NCBI GenBank assembly: GCA_963921425.1
Contig: OY992832.1
Span: 20,186,835 to 20,250,834, forward strand
From: Dryas octopetala
Taxonomy: Eukaryota > Streptophyta > Magnoliopsida > Rosales > Rosaceae
Direction of reading: 5' to 3'
DNA: 64,000 nucleotides
Shown: positions 55,228 through 64,000 of the stretch, in pieces
How the letters are laid out: each line of letters begins with the position of its first letter
Position numbering within the stretch: position 1 is the stretch's first letter
Notes under the pieces: generated by a model
Database searches by the model: none
Told to the model about the DNA's origin: nothing
What the model saw: the letters and a program-made list of their open reading frames with translations, nothing else
Made by a program: the position numbers and the translations under genes

Positions 55228-56400
55228 CCATAGTCGTTCATACGTTCGAGCTCCAATACCAAACTTCTAGATCTCCAATTGACCTAATATTTTAGAGGAA
55301 TGATCTTTGAGTGACAAACTAATAAATGAACGGTTCAGATCGTTAAAAACACAATCGACATATAAGGTTCTACATATAAATCAGTGATTTTTGCATTTGA
55401 AGACTAAAATTATATCAACTCTTTCGTTAAAACCTTGTAGCTTCAATAATTGTGAAGACCACAACGTGATTATCACAATCAGAGCCATTCTTCATATATG
55501 TTCACACTCAAAGATCAACCCTGGAAAAAATCGGCTCAATCGGAGTTCATCTACCCGTTCGATTATTATTATAAGAATCAAGATCGTTCATACATCCTAA
55601 ATGCTAAACCTAACTTCTACATCTCCAATTGAGTTAATTTTTTGCATGGATGATCTTTGAGTGAGGCACTAAGGAATGATCGGTTCAGATCGTTAAAAAC
55701 ACAATACAAAAGTGATCTTCTACATACAAATACACTTAAAGAGTATAATTATATTAACTTTTGGGTAGAAATTTTGGTGATTCAACAATTTGTGAAGACT
55801 ACAATGTGATTTTAACGATCGGAACCGTTCATTCTATTCGTTTATACTGGAAGATCATCCCTGCAAAAAATCGGCTAAATCGGAATTCATCTCATACTTC
55901 GATTCGTATTACAAAATTTACAATCGTTCATAAGTTCAACCACCGTTACTTAACTTCTACATCTCCGATTGAGCTAATTTTTTGCATAGATGATCCTTAA
56001 GTGAGGCACTAGGGAATGATCGGTTCGGATCGTTAAAAACACAATACAAAAGTGATCTTCTACATACAAATACACTTGAAGAGTATAATTATATTAACTT
56101 TTGGGTAGAAATTTTGGTGATTCAACAATTTGTGAAGACTACAATGTGATTTCAACGATCGGAACCGTTCATTCTATTCGTTTATACTGGAAGATCATCC
56201 CTGCAAAAAATCGGCTAAATCGGAATTCATTTTATACTTCGATTCGTATTAGAAAATTTACAATCGTTCATAAGTTCGACCACCGTTACCTAACTTCTAC
56301 ATCTCCGATTGAGCTAATTTTTTGCATGGATGATCCTTAAGTGGGGAATTAAAAAATGAATGGTTATGATCTTTGGAAATACAATCGTATAGTATGCTAT
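55228..56400. repeat. ~340-bp tandem repeat inside the CACTA right arm
   Basis: About 3.4 copies of a 340-355-base unit with GATCGGTTCAGATCGTTAAA, TCTACATACAAATACACTT, GGAAGATCATCCCTGCAAAA and CGTTCATAAGTTC-ACC. Copies two and three (about 55585-55925 and 55925-56265) are nearly identical, with an exact 340-base period; copy one is more diverged. The ORFs at 55761 and 56101 are the same frame in successive units and are not genes. Confidence 0.85.
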
Positions 56401-56429
56401 TACATATATAAAATTGTAAACAAAAAAAT

Positions 56430-57041
56430 ATTCTTACTTTGGGCGAGGAACTACAAATTTCGTCGCCCAAAGTGATCTTGGGCGAGGAACTCAAATTTCG
56501 TCGCCCAAACTAACTTTAGGCGACGAATTGTGAGATTCCTCGCCCAAACCATTATTACAAAACAGGATGATCCTTTGGGTGACGAAAATATTTCCTCGCC
56601 CAAACTATGTTTGGGCGACGAACATAATTTCGTCACCCAAAGTGTCTTTGGGCGACGAAATGTATATTCCTCGCCCAAACATAGTTTGGGCGACGAAATA
56701 TTTTGTCACCCAAAGTAATTTTGGGCGACAAATTTTCGTGTTCCTCGCCCAAAGGCACTTTGGGCGACGAACATATATATTCCTCGCCCAATGTATTTCC
56801 CAATTAATTGTTTGTTGTTAATGTTTAGGCGACGAAATGGGTTCGTCGCCCAAAGTGCCTTTGGGCGAGGAACTTGTTGTTCGTCCCCCAAAGTCACTTT
56901 GGGCGACGAACATGTTCGTCGCCCAAACCTTTATGATTTTGAGCGACAAATTTTCTTGTTCGTCGCCCTAAATTTCTTTGGGCGACGAATATGTGTTCGT
57001 CGCCCAAAGTTTGGTCGCCCAAATATATTTTTCTTGTAGTG
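56430..57041. repeat. Right subterminal repeat array of the CACTA element
   Basis: About 22 copies of TTGGGCGACGAA / TTCGTCGCCCAA, with GGGCGAGGAA variants, in alternating orientation up to the terminal TTCTTGTAGTG. It mirrors the left array at 46978-47545. Confidence 0.85.
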
Positions 57042-57146
57042 AACCCTTGCATGAGTTATAACTTATAAGCCAAAAAAAAAAAAAAAAAGGTAGAAATAAA
57101 GCACATTAATATACGCAAGGTATTGGCACAAGGATGATAAGTATAT

Positions 57147-57545
57147 ATGAACAAGATGATATTGATTTCACTTTGTGTTGGTTGTATCTGATGAGAAAGA
57201 GCTAGTCTCATTCTTCTCTCCCTCCCTATCTCACTTTTTAAAAATATTTTATCTTGTCTTCGATCATCCCTTTCACATGGTGATTTTTTTTAGACAAAAG
57301 ATAAATTCATGAGACGTACTCATGAATCTGAAGTTTCTAAATTCTCAAAGATTCTGGAATTCTTAAAGATTTTGGAATTGCTAGCGTTCTTGCTGGAAAA
57401 AAAAAAAAAATACTCATACGTACTAAACATCAAACATCTAAAAATTCAATTCCTAAAACTCTTTCTATACCAAAACTCCTTATGTTCGTAACTCTTTCTA
57501 TTTCTAGATCCCTTTATATTCCTAAAACTCCTAATTGTCATTGAA
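57147..57545 (+). pseudogene. Secreted-repeat gene copy B, decayed
   Basis: From ATG 57147 the sequence reads MNKMILISLCVGC and a stop; an internal deletion relative to copy A removes the signal-peptide end and shifts the frame. Downstream, TCATTCTTCTCTCCCTCCCT aligns with copy A's Ser-rich segment, and repeats based on ATTCCTAAAACTC at 57430-57535 correspond to the Pro-Lys-Asn repeat region. A CACTA element occupies its promoter. Shared 3' DNA (58060-58160) confirms it as a paralogue of the gene at 20776. Confidence 0.7.
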
Positions 57546-57620
57546 GACCTTACTCATAGACTTCCTAGCTTCACAGCTCCTACGTCCTACTGTAAAAGTA
57601 CCACGATGCAACTATTGAGA

Positions 57621-57947
57621 TATTGAGAGTAATGTGTGCTTATAAGGTCTTAAGCCTCTCCACTTATTTTCAATTAATTTTGAGTTTAATACTCATATTC
57701 TATTAAGATATTAGAACTTGGTTATCCGTGTGTAAGGCTCAACGGCCGCGTATGCTCTCACGTCACCCAATGCAATTTGTACACATATTAGGCTCAAAAT
57801 CTCGCCACACGTACGAAAGCGTGTTGAGAGTAATATGTAGCAATGTCCCACATCAGAAAACTAGAGTTTATCATATATGCTTATAAGATTTTGAGCCGTT
57901 ACACTCATTGTCAATTAATTTTTGGTTGGATGCTCAAATTCTATAAG
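57621..57947 (+). mobile_element. Decayed TRIM-like element
   Basis: The right repeat (57822-57947), beginning TGTTGAGAGTAAT, matches a shorter left repeat (57621 to about 57705) through GCTTATAAG-TTT-AGCC and CAATTAATTTT. A degenerate primer-binding site GATATTAGAAC follows the left copy. The internal CACGTCACCCAATGCAATTTG matches the internal part of the TRIM at 45834-46167. The left repeat has an internal deletion. It interrupts the 3' region of copy B relative to copy A. Confidence 0.6.
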
Positions 57948-58727
57948 AACCACGTGCAATTACTATATATATATATATGTTCTCATCCCTGCAGGTATAC
58001 GTATAATGGATTGCAAAGTCAATAATGCCAATTTTCGATATTATGAGAAATGTAACATCGGGATATGCTGATGAGGTGCTTGTGGAGGAGGTAAAGGTTC
58101 TCTTTTGTTGTTTGAATAATGTTGCTTGCCAATATACCCTGCTCTTGTAACTATGCGCCTGGCTAAATATGCTTTGTGGCACCCAATCTCCTTTGTGGGT
58201 TTAAATCTTAGAGTGTTTTATAGGCCAGTATAATTTTCTCTCCTCTCTTAAACTAATACCATAATGCATTTTCATTTTTGATTGAGGTCCAAAAATATTA
58301 TCTAGATGTAATTTAAAAAATGTCTAATATTATACTAAAATATATTTATATTTAATATTATCATAATATTATCCTAGTTTTATATTATCTTAATATTATA
58401 ATATTCTAATATTCTAATATTATCATATTATCCTAAAATTAATTGTTAGGAAAAAACATAAGGATTCAATGTACCCACTCAAAATGTATAAGAGTTCTAT
58501 AAATTATATTTAAAAAAAAAAAAAGAACTATAAACCATTTCACATTCAATAATGCTAGTTGTCCGACTTGTCCCATATTTTTTTTCTCACATTGTAGATA
58601 GTACCTGAAACCTTTTTTCTTCGAGTTTTTTTTATTAAGTAAAATGGAGGCCCAAAAGCCCGAAAACAACAAATTAACTAAGAACAAACCTGGGCTTAGA
58701 CGAGCCCAATAGGAGGCTTACAATAGA
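57948..58727. other. 3' region of copy B and AT-rich DNA
   Basis: The part 58010-58160 is homologous to 21530-21790 downstream of copy A and shows the empty SINE site. After about 58200 the sequence is AT-rich, with (ATATT)n-like text at 58320-58440 and no gene. Confidence 0.5.
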
Positions 58728-59263
58728 TGAGGGAGGCCCTATCATGAGTTAAGGTCATCGCTTTGTCCTTTTAGTTTATTAGAAAAACTTTTAGCCCACT
58801 TAACTTTATTGGCCAAAAAAAAAAAGAAAGACTTTTAACTTTACTAATATATATTTTCTTTTTTTTTTTGGTCAAATACTAATAGATATTTTCAAATATA
58901 ATATAAACCTCGACTATAACATATCAAAATCGGTGAATTAACTATTATAATCTCAACGCGAACTAAAGGTCATAGTAAACTTATGTAAGAGAACAAAGAG
59001 TCACTTAACAGAGCCAAAGAAATCAAGATTCGTTGACGTTTGTTTAGTGTTTTGGGGATTTGACTCTTGAACCTTCTTATAGAACAACCACAAAGAAAAT
59101 AAATAAATAATAAATAAATTTTGTTTGCAAGAACATGAAGAAACCTGACGTGTGTTATATTTTTTTCACTGTGAACCATTGCATCAGTTATAAACACTAT
59201 AAATAACACACAAAATATTAAGAGAGAAAGCACAATTATATATGGAAGGTAGGGCACTGGATT
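58728..59263 (+). promoter_or_regulatory. Promoter region of secreted-repeat gene copy C
   Basis: Shares the promoter blocks of copy A: ATCATGAGTTAAGGTCATCG, AACAAAGAGTCACTTAACAG, GACTCTTGAACCTTCTTATA, TTGCAAGAACATG and AGAGAGAAAGCACA. A TATA-like CTATAAATA lies at 59198-59206, 58 bases before the ATG. Confidence 0.65.
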
Positions 59264-59295
59264 ATGAAGACGATGATGGTTTTGATTTTGCTTAT
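59264..59295 (+). pseudogene. Secreted-repeat gene copy C, cut by a Gypsy LTR
   Basis: The first codons ATG AAG ACG ATG ATG GTT read MKTMMVLILLI, closely matching MKMMMVLILLV of copy A. After CTTAT (59291-59295, presumed TSD) the LTR begins. The rest of the gene would lie beyond the 3' LTR, outside the window. The start codon in line with copy A supports my choice of start for that gene. Confidence 0.75.
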
Positions 59296-60349
59296 TGTTT
59301 GTGGGAAAATCCACATCAATCCGAACAGCCAATCACAGCTCGACACGTGGCTGGTCAACATCCACCTCGGAGTTTGACTCTCAGTGGTCAAAACTTTGAC
59401 CCCCACGTCATCACCACTCGGCATCGCCTCTGCCAGCTCAGACCGGATCTCCACGCCGGCCCTCCATGTTCGGTCCGAGCCGAACCGATGATCTTCCATG
59501 GGATCGAGTGTCCATCTTCCCACGATCATCCCGGTCCGGCTCGGCTCGGCATAGGAGATGGCCTCTTTTCGGGTTCTGGCGTCGACCAGTTAGAGCTCGG
59601 AAAGACCCCCAGTCTATGGGACCGGCTCGGCCTGGAATCCCATGCCCGATCCGACCACACATGGACTTCGTGTCTTCACATGAAAACATGTGTTCGTATC
59701 GGCTCGGCTCGGCTCTCCGCCGCCATTCCCAGGAAGATCACGATGGGACGAACCGCCACACTTGAATGCACCTGACACAATCTTCTGACAGACAGAATAT
59801 CAGGCTTGCATTCATGACTGCTGGACAGTTTGCCTGCACCTTCCAACCTTGCATTCAATGCAGCATTCAATGCTGAGGAAGCAAGCAGCTGAGCATGCAA
59901 CTAGGTCTGACCAGGTGCGTGGGTCTCTGGCAACCATTCATTCACATGCAGGTAACTTATTCATTAAGTTTTCCTTTGCCTATATAAGGCACCACATATG
60001 CACAAAATGAAGCATCTAGCAATCTATCAATACACACGCTAAACACTTTGCATTTCCATCCAAAAAAGAGCCTACCCAACTTGCTGAGAATAACCCAGAA
60101 CATTTGCCTTGTTCTTCCCATTCTCCCAAGTTCTTCCTTTGTTCTTCCTCATCCACCATCAAACACCACCACTGATTTCATCATCGGAGTGTGTTTGGCT
60201 GGTACCACACCGGTCCATCTCCTTTGATCTTGTTTTTGTCTACAGGAAGATCTCAACCAGCATCCACTTCATCATCCAGCGAAGCACTTGATCAGCCAGA
60301 TCAGCATATCTAAGTTGTTGCATCTACCTTACGAGAATTTGCATCAACA
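59296..60349 (+). repeat. 5' LTR of the Gypsy element
   Basis: Starts TGTTTGTGGGAAAAT and ends GCATCAACA, giving TGTT/AACA ends. TATATAAGG at 59981-59989 is a good TATA box, placing transcription start about 30 bases downstream. The homologous solo LTR at 30280-31229 confirms both borders. ORFs on both strands within it are chance GC-rich frames. Confidence 0.85.
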
Positions 60350-60352
60350 GAT

Positions 60353-60370
60353 TGGCGCCGTCTGTGGGAA
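60353..60370 (+). other. Primer-binding site
   Basis: TGGCGCCGTCTGTGGGAA starts three bases after the LTR end. TGG is the complement of the universal tRNA CCA end, and GGCGCCGTCTGTGGG is frequent in plant Tat-type Gypsy elements. I cannot assign the tRNA with certainty. Confidence 0.75.
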
Positions 60371-60432
60371 GCTGACTTCAGCCGTTGTGTTCATCACCGC
60401 AAACGCTAAGCTCTTCCTCCACGCAAGTCATC

Positions 60433-63400
60433 ATGACTACCATATTTCGGGACACCAGTTCTTCTTCAGGAGCGTCTCAGAATGATGAACAACATCAGCC
60501 TGAGACACCTGAGAAAACGAGGGGAGCACAACTCCCCAGGACGCCAAAGTCCAAAGGTTCCTCCAAAATCCGAGCCGCTCACAAACTCCTTAAGGAGAGT
60601 CAGCGACATCTGGCCGCTGAGAATGCACTCCTGAAGCAGAATAATGAGCTGCTCGCAAAACAGGCCGAGCTGGCCGGGGAACTTGCACGCCACCGTGCTC
60701 AACTCGAGAATAGTGGACGATCGGGCTTCCGATCACGCCGGACCCGAACCGAGGAGGAGGTCCTTTCACCATCTCCTTCTCGGCAAAGCACTCCTGCCGA
60801 GCCGAACTACCAGACCGATCAGCAGGACTCGGATCACGTCTTCCCGGGCTTCGAGGACATGCCCCCGGCCGAACAGGCCGAATGCCTGAACGCCCACCGT
60901 CTTCTTCAGCAAAAACAGGCGGCTTTCGGGAAACGTGCCCCCAGGAATTCGGGCGGAGACCGTGCCGACCCGAATACAAATCGACGACCCCCGGCCCAAT
61001 CAAGGTTGGGGGCCAACAGTCCTGCCGGTTCGGCCGAAACCAGGGGCCCGATTCGGAATAGACTCGGCCCTATCGCCAGTCAGGATCCTTCCCCATCAGG
61101 AACTCACTCGGGGAGGCGATCAGTGAGCGACCGACTGGGGTCCACCATGATCATGTCGGATCGACAACCGGCGAGCGAGAGGCTCACTCGTCAGCCGGTG
61201 AGTGAGAGACTCGGCAACCAGGCCGAGTGCTCAGGGGAAAATGCGGCCGAGCCGACCCCGCCCAATGTGGAAAATCTTGTTCGGACTTTGGTCCAGGACC
61301 AGATCCGAAGCGTCCACGATCGGCTCGGACATGTCGAGGTCTCCAGGGGGTATACCGGTAGAGCCGACCACGGGGAGGAACTTCCCCTCCCGTACACCAG
61401 CAGAATCATGGATGCTGAGGTCTCCCGCGACACCAAGCCCCCCAAGATGGATCAGTATGACGGGACCAAGGATCCCTACGACCATCTTGACAGCTTCAGA
61501 TACGCCATGGAGGCCCGCCAGGCATCTGAAGCCACGAAGTGCAGAATCTTCCCTTCGACCTTGAAGGGCTCGGCTCGGGGTTGGTTCCGAACCCTCCAAC
61601 CGAACTCCATCGACTCCTTCTCCGACCTCCGGAGGGCCTTCCTGGCGAGATATCGGGTTGTATCCGAACGACTCTACAACTTGAACGATATGTCGCTCAT
61701 CAAGCAGCAGGAGGGGGAGAGCCTCAAGGCCTATCTGATCCGCTTCAACATCGAATATACGAAGTGCGACGATTGCGACGATAGGTCAGCTAAGAATGCC
61801 CTCATGCAAGGCCTGCACGCCGGGGGACTCCGTTCCCACTTGATGAGGAATCCTCCCTCCACTTACGATGAGCTTTCTGCCGAAGCCACTAAGTGGGCGC
61901 GAGCTGAGGAGTGGGATGCTCAGGTGGAGGCCCTGAATCCCAGGCCGACCTCGGCCAAGAGGAAGGAGGGAGAGGTTGCAACTCCCAAACCCCAGGTCCA
62001 ATCCAAGAAGACCAGGACCGAGGAGCCACGCCAACTCCTAGGCAAGGGACCCAAGTTTGTCCAGTACACGGAGTACACTCCCCTCAACGCCGGTCTGGAG
62101 ACAATCTACTCCAAGGTCAAGGACCAACTCCCAGTCGCAAGGGAGATCAAGGGACCACCCCCAGACAAAATCAAGGAGGGCGTCTTCTGCAAGTACCATT
62201 CCAATCACGGCCACGTCACGGGTGATTGCTACGCCCTCCGCGACGGGATTGAGACTCTTGCCCGGGCGGGTAAGATCAATCAATTCCTGGCCGGTGGGCC
62301 TAGGGTACCCAAGGCCGCGCCGAAGAAGCCCACCAACACCATCGAGGTCCAGGATGCTGCCATCGGATCAATCGGCGGGGGACCAACCTTCGTGGGGAGC
62401 TCGAACCGATCCCAGAAGGAGTATGTCAGACAGGCGGCTCAAGCTCACGAGTCCTTGTCGATCCAGGCAGGTCAGCCCAGCACTTCCAAAAGACAGCGGA
62501 AGGACTGGGCGCCGGTCACCTTTGAGCCGAACGAGGCAAACGAGATCATCTTCCCCCACTATGATCCGGTCGTCATAGTGGCTGAGGTGGCCGGGACAAC
62601 CATTGCGCGCTCCTTCGTCGATGGAGGGAGCTCAGTCAACATCCTCTACCACTCTGCGTTCGCGCAGATGGGCATTGGCGAGGATAAGCTGGAGACCGAT
62701 ACACCTGCCTTGGTCGGGTTCGGGGGAGAAGTGGTTCAGCCCCTCGGACACATTTACCTTCCCCTTTCGCTCGGGAAGGGACCGATCAAGAAGACCTGCA
62801 TGACGTACTTCATTGTCGTCAAACGGCCATCAGCCTACAACATCATTCTGGGCAGACCGGCTCTGGTCGACCTTGACTGCATCGTCCATTACGCCAACCT
62901 CCTCATCAAATGTCCGGTGGGCGACGACTGCATCGTCATTCAGGGAGACCAGTGCTCGGCTCGGTCGTGCTACGCAGCTTCGATCAAGCAGAAGGGTCAG
63001 CTGCCGAACTCGCAGGAGCTTGACTCCATCGCCGATTCGGGCAGGTGGCCGAGGGCGGAAACATTTGACTTCACTTCCGAGCCGAACCCAGAATCTCGGC
63101 CCCTTCCCGCCGAGGCCTGGGAGGAAGTGCCGATCTCGGCCGAGACACCGGATCGGCTCGTCCGAGTGGGGACTCAGATCGGCCCCGAACAACGTTCTGC
63201 CATCATTGACTTCCTCCGTGCCAACGCGGAAGTGTTCGCCTGGTCTTACGATGACATGCCAGGCATATCGTCTGACGTGATCACCCACAGGCTGAACACT
63301 GACCCGGGATGCAAACCGGTCCGTCAGAAGAGGAGGTCATACGACCCGGTTCGATACGCCGCCATGGCTGAAGAGGTAACCAAGTTGCAAAACAACGGGT

Positions 63401-64000
63401 TCATCCGGGAAGTCAACTACCCCGACTGGCTTGCCAACGTGGTCATGGTGAAAAAGAACAACGGGAAGTGGAGGATGTGCGTGGACTTCACCGACCTGAA
63501 CAGGGCTTGTCCCAAGGATAGTTTTCCCTTGCCCAGGATAGATCAGCTCGTCGATGCAACAGCAGGACATCAGCTCCTCAGCTTTATGGACGCCTACTCT
63601 GGATACAACCAGATCCTGATGCACAAGTCCGACCAGGAAGGCACATCTTTCATAACTGATCGCGGCATGTACTGCTACAAGGTCATGCCCTTCGGCCTCA
63701 AAAACGCCGGAGCCACCTACCAAAGGCTGGTCAACCACATGTTCAGATCTTCCATCGGCAAATCCGTAGAGGTTTACGTGGATGACATGCTGGTCAAAAG
63801 CATCAAGGCGGACGATCACGTCAGGGACCTCTCAGACATGTTCGGAGTCCTGAAGGAGTATCAGATGCGGCTGAACCCAGCCAAATGTGTCTTTGGGGTT
63901 CGGTCAGGCAAGTTCCTTGGCTACCTGGTCAGCCAACGGGGGATCGAAGCCAACCCGGAAAAGATCCAGGCTTTAATCAACATGAAGTCCCCAAGGACAC
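60433..64000 (+). CDS. gag-pol: Gag-Pol polyprotein (gag, protease, start of reverse transcriptase), runs off the window
   Basis: Open from ATG 60433 (MTTIFRDTSSSSGASQNDEQ) for 1189 codons with no stop, to the window edge. A coiled-coil-rich, charged gag N-terminus is followed by the gag core around 340-450 (PKMDQYDGTKDPYDHL, GSARGWFRTL). A zinc knuckle of C-x2-H-x4-H-x4-C form starts at Cys 586 (CKYHSNHGHVTGDC). The protease active site is DGGSS at Asp 730. The reverse transcriptase then shows LDNGFIREV-type text (LQNNGFIREVNYPDWLANVV), KWRMCVDFTDLN, and the catalytic YVDDM at 1115-1119. Motif wording and single-frame gag-pol fit the Tat lineage of Ty3/Gypsy. RNase H and integrase must lie beyond the window. 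No frameshift is seen. Confidence 0.93.
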   Translation, partial: MTTIFRDTSSSSGASQNDEQHQPETPEKTRGAQLPRTPKSKGSSKIRAAHKLLKESQRHLAAENALLKQNNELLAKQAELAGELARHRAQLENSGRSGFRSRRTRTEEEVLSPSPSRQSTPAEPNYQTDQQDSDHVFPGFEDMPPAEQAECLNAHRLLQQKQAAFGKRAPRNSGGDRADPNTNRRPPAQSRLGANSPAGSAETRGPIRNRLGPIASQDPSPSGTHSGRRSVSDRLGSTMIMSDRQPASERLTRQPVSERLGNQAECSGENAAEPTPPNVENLVRTLVQDQIRSVHDRLGHVEVSRGYTGRADHGEELPLPYTSRIMDAEVSRDTKPPKMDQYDGTKDPYDHLDSFRYAMEARQASEATKCRIFPSTLKGSARGWFRTLQPNSIDSFSDLRRAFLARYRVVSERLYNLNDMSLIKQQEGESLKAYLIRFNIEYTKCDDCDDRSAKNALMQGLHAGGLRSHLMRNPPSTYDELSAEATKWARAEEWDAQVEALNPRPTSAKRKEGEVATPKPQVQSKKTRTEEPRQLLGKGPKFVQYTEYTPLNAGLETIYSKVKDQLPVAREIKGPPPDKIKEGVFCKYHSNHGHVTGDCYALRDGIETLARAGKINQFLAGGPRVPKAAPKKPTNTIEVQDAAIGSIGGGPTFVGSSNRSQKEYVRQAAQAHESLSIQAGQPSTSKRQRKDWAPVTFEPNEANEIIFPHYDPVVIVAEVAGTTIARSFVDGGSSVNILYHSAFAQMGIGEDKLETDTPALVGFGGEVVQPLGHIYLPLSLGKGPIKKTCMTYFIVVKRPSAYNIILGRPALVDLDCIVHYANLLIKCPVGDDCIVIQGDQCSARSCYAASIKQKGQLPNSQELDSIADSGRWPRAETFDFTSEPNPESRPLPAEAWEEVPISAETPDRLVRVGTQIGPEQRSAIIDFLRANAEVFAWSYDDMPGISSDVITHRLNTDPGCKPVRQKRRSYDPVRYAAMAEEVTKLQNNGFIREVNYPDWLANVVMVKKNNGKWRMCVDFTDLNRACPKDSFPLPRIDQLVDATAGHQLLSFMDAYSGYNQILMHKSDQEGTSFITDRGMYCYKVMPFGLKNAGATYQRLVNHMFRSSIGKSVEVYVDDMLVKSIKADDHVRDLSDMFGVLKEYQMRLNPAKCVFGVRSGKFLGYLVSQRGIEANPEKIQALINMKSPRT

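Larger units (their letters stand above)
46978..57041 (-). mobile_element. Structurally complete CACTA (En/Spm-type) DNA transposon, 10,064 bp
   Basis: Begins CACTACAAGAAAAA (46978) and ends TTTTTCTTGTAGTG (57041), a perfect 14-base inverted pair. AAC is duplicated at 46975-46977 and 57042-57044, the 3-bp TSD of CACTA elements. Both ends hold arrays of TTCGTCGCCCAAA / TTTGGGCGACGAA. Two spliced minus-strand genes inside, a TNPD-like transposase and a Transposase_24-like protein, appear open from start to stop. A TATA-like TTTATACCC (minus, about 55014-55006) lies upstream of both genes. Perfect TIRs, TSD and open genes suggest a recent and possibly autonomous copy. Confidence 0.93.
59296..64000 (+). 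mobile_element. Tat-type Ty3/Gypsy LTR retrotransposon, 5' part
   Basis: A 1054-base 5' LTR is followed by a tRNA primer-binding site and a continuous gag-pol frame to the window edge. The element is GC-rich compared with its flanks. It inserted in copy C of the secreted-repeat gene. The 3' LTR and TSD lie outside. The intact frame suggests a fairly young copy. Confidence 0.9.

Noticed and set aside
55761..56340. Two similar 79-codon ORFs
   Set aside because: Successive copies of a 340-base tandem repeat within the CACTA element; no coding signal beyond the repeat.
59242..60291. Several ORFs of 60-177 codons inside the Gypsy LTR
   Set aside because: LTR sequence is GC-rich with few stops. 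The borders and TATA box identify it as regulatory, and frames overlap on both strands.
60466..63819. Minus-strand and out-of-frame ORFs across the gag-pol region
   Set aside because: Shadows of the single long plus-strand gag-pol frame with protease and reverse transcriptase motifs.

Overview
This is a stretch of plant nuclear DNA from a eudicot, most likely a woody species. Support comes from spliced genes with GT-AG introns, a plant-type NLR immune receptor, a plant mitochondrial COX7a gene, a CBF/DREB1 fragment and many plant-type transposons (CACTA, hAT, Mutator-like, PIF/Harbinger-like, TRIM, SINE, Tat-type Gypsy). The protein fragments look Rosaceae-like to me, but that is an impression, not a test. 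Background DNA is AT-rich. The Gypsy element at the right end is clearly GC-richer.

Only a few host genes can be supported. On the minus strand there are a two-coding-exon cytochrome c oxidase subunit 7a gene (11516-11840, with a 5'-UTR exon near 13140-13250) and an intact single-exon CC-NBS-LRR gene (36409-39822). On the plus strand, an intronless gene at 20776-21429 encodes a secreted protein made of 5/10/15/20-residue Pro-Lys-Asn repeats that I do not recognise. This gene has two broken relatives downstream. Copy B (about 46570-46977 continued at 57042-58180) has a 10-kb CACTA element just upstream of its TATA-like box. Copy C (58730-59295) is cut inside its signal-peptide codons by a Gypsy element. 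Further broken material: an ACD6-like ankyrin pseudogene (22076-26480, minus), a WAK-like N-terminal exon (16919-17060), a LINE-type RNase H fragment (10590-10852) and unidentified exon-like pieces near 18.6, 27.1, 33.4 and 34.3 kb.

The rest is mostly transposons, many with exact boundaries readable from target-site duplications (TSDs). From left to right: right end of a GA-rich element (1-611); MULE-type MITEs at 5894-6328, 13662-14198, 17708-18453 and 40393-41408; a SINE (21663-21774); a hAT (22192-25181) inside the ankyrin gene, itself holding a 933-bp element and a Pack-MULE carrying the CBF/DREB1 fragment; a MITE (25544-25938); hATs at 27440-28492 and 28791-30119; a solo LTR (30280-31229); a CACTA left end (31627); a Harbinger-like element (43686-44847); an LTR-like segment (44944-45619); a TRIM (45834-46167); the CACTA element (46978-57041); a decayed TRIM (about 57621-57947); and the Gypsy element (59296 to the window end).

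The best candidates for a second look are: the structurally complete CACTA element, in which both spliced reading frames appear open; the three-copy secreted-repeat gene family with two copies broken by transposons; the nested insertion stack in the ankyrin gene with its CBF-carrying Pack-MULE; and a duplicated block (31.1-31.6 kb and 41.6-42.1 kb) on either side of the NLR gene. The block also preserves the empty site of the second CACTA insertion.
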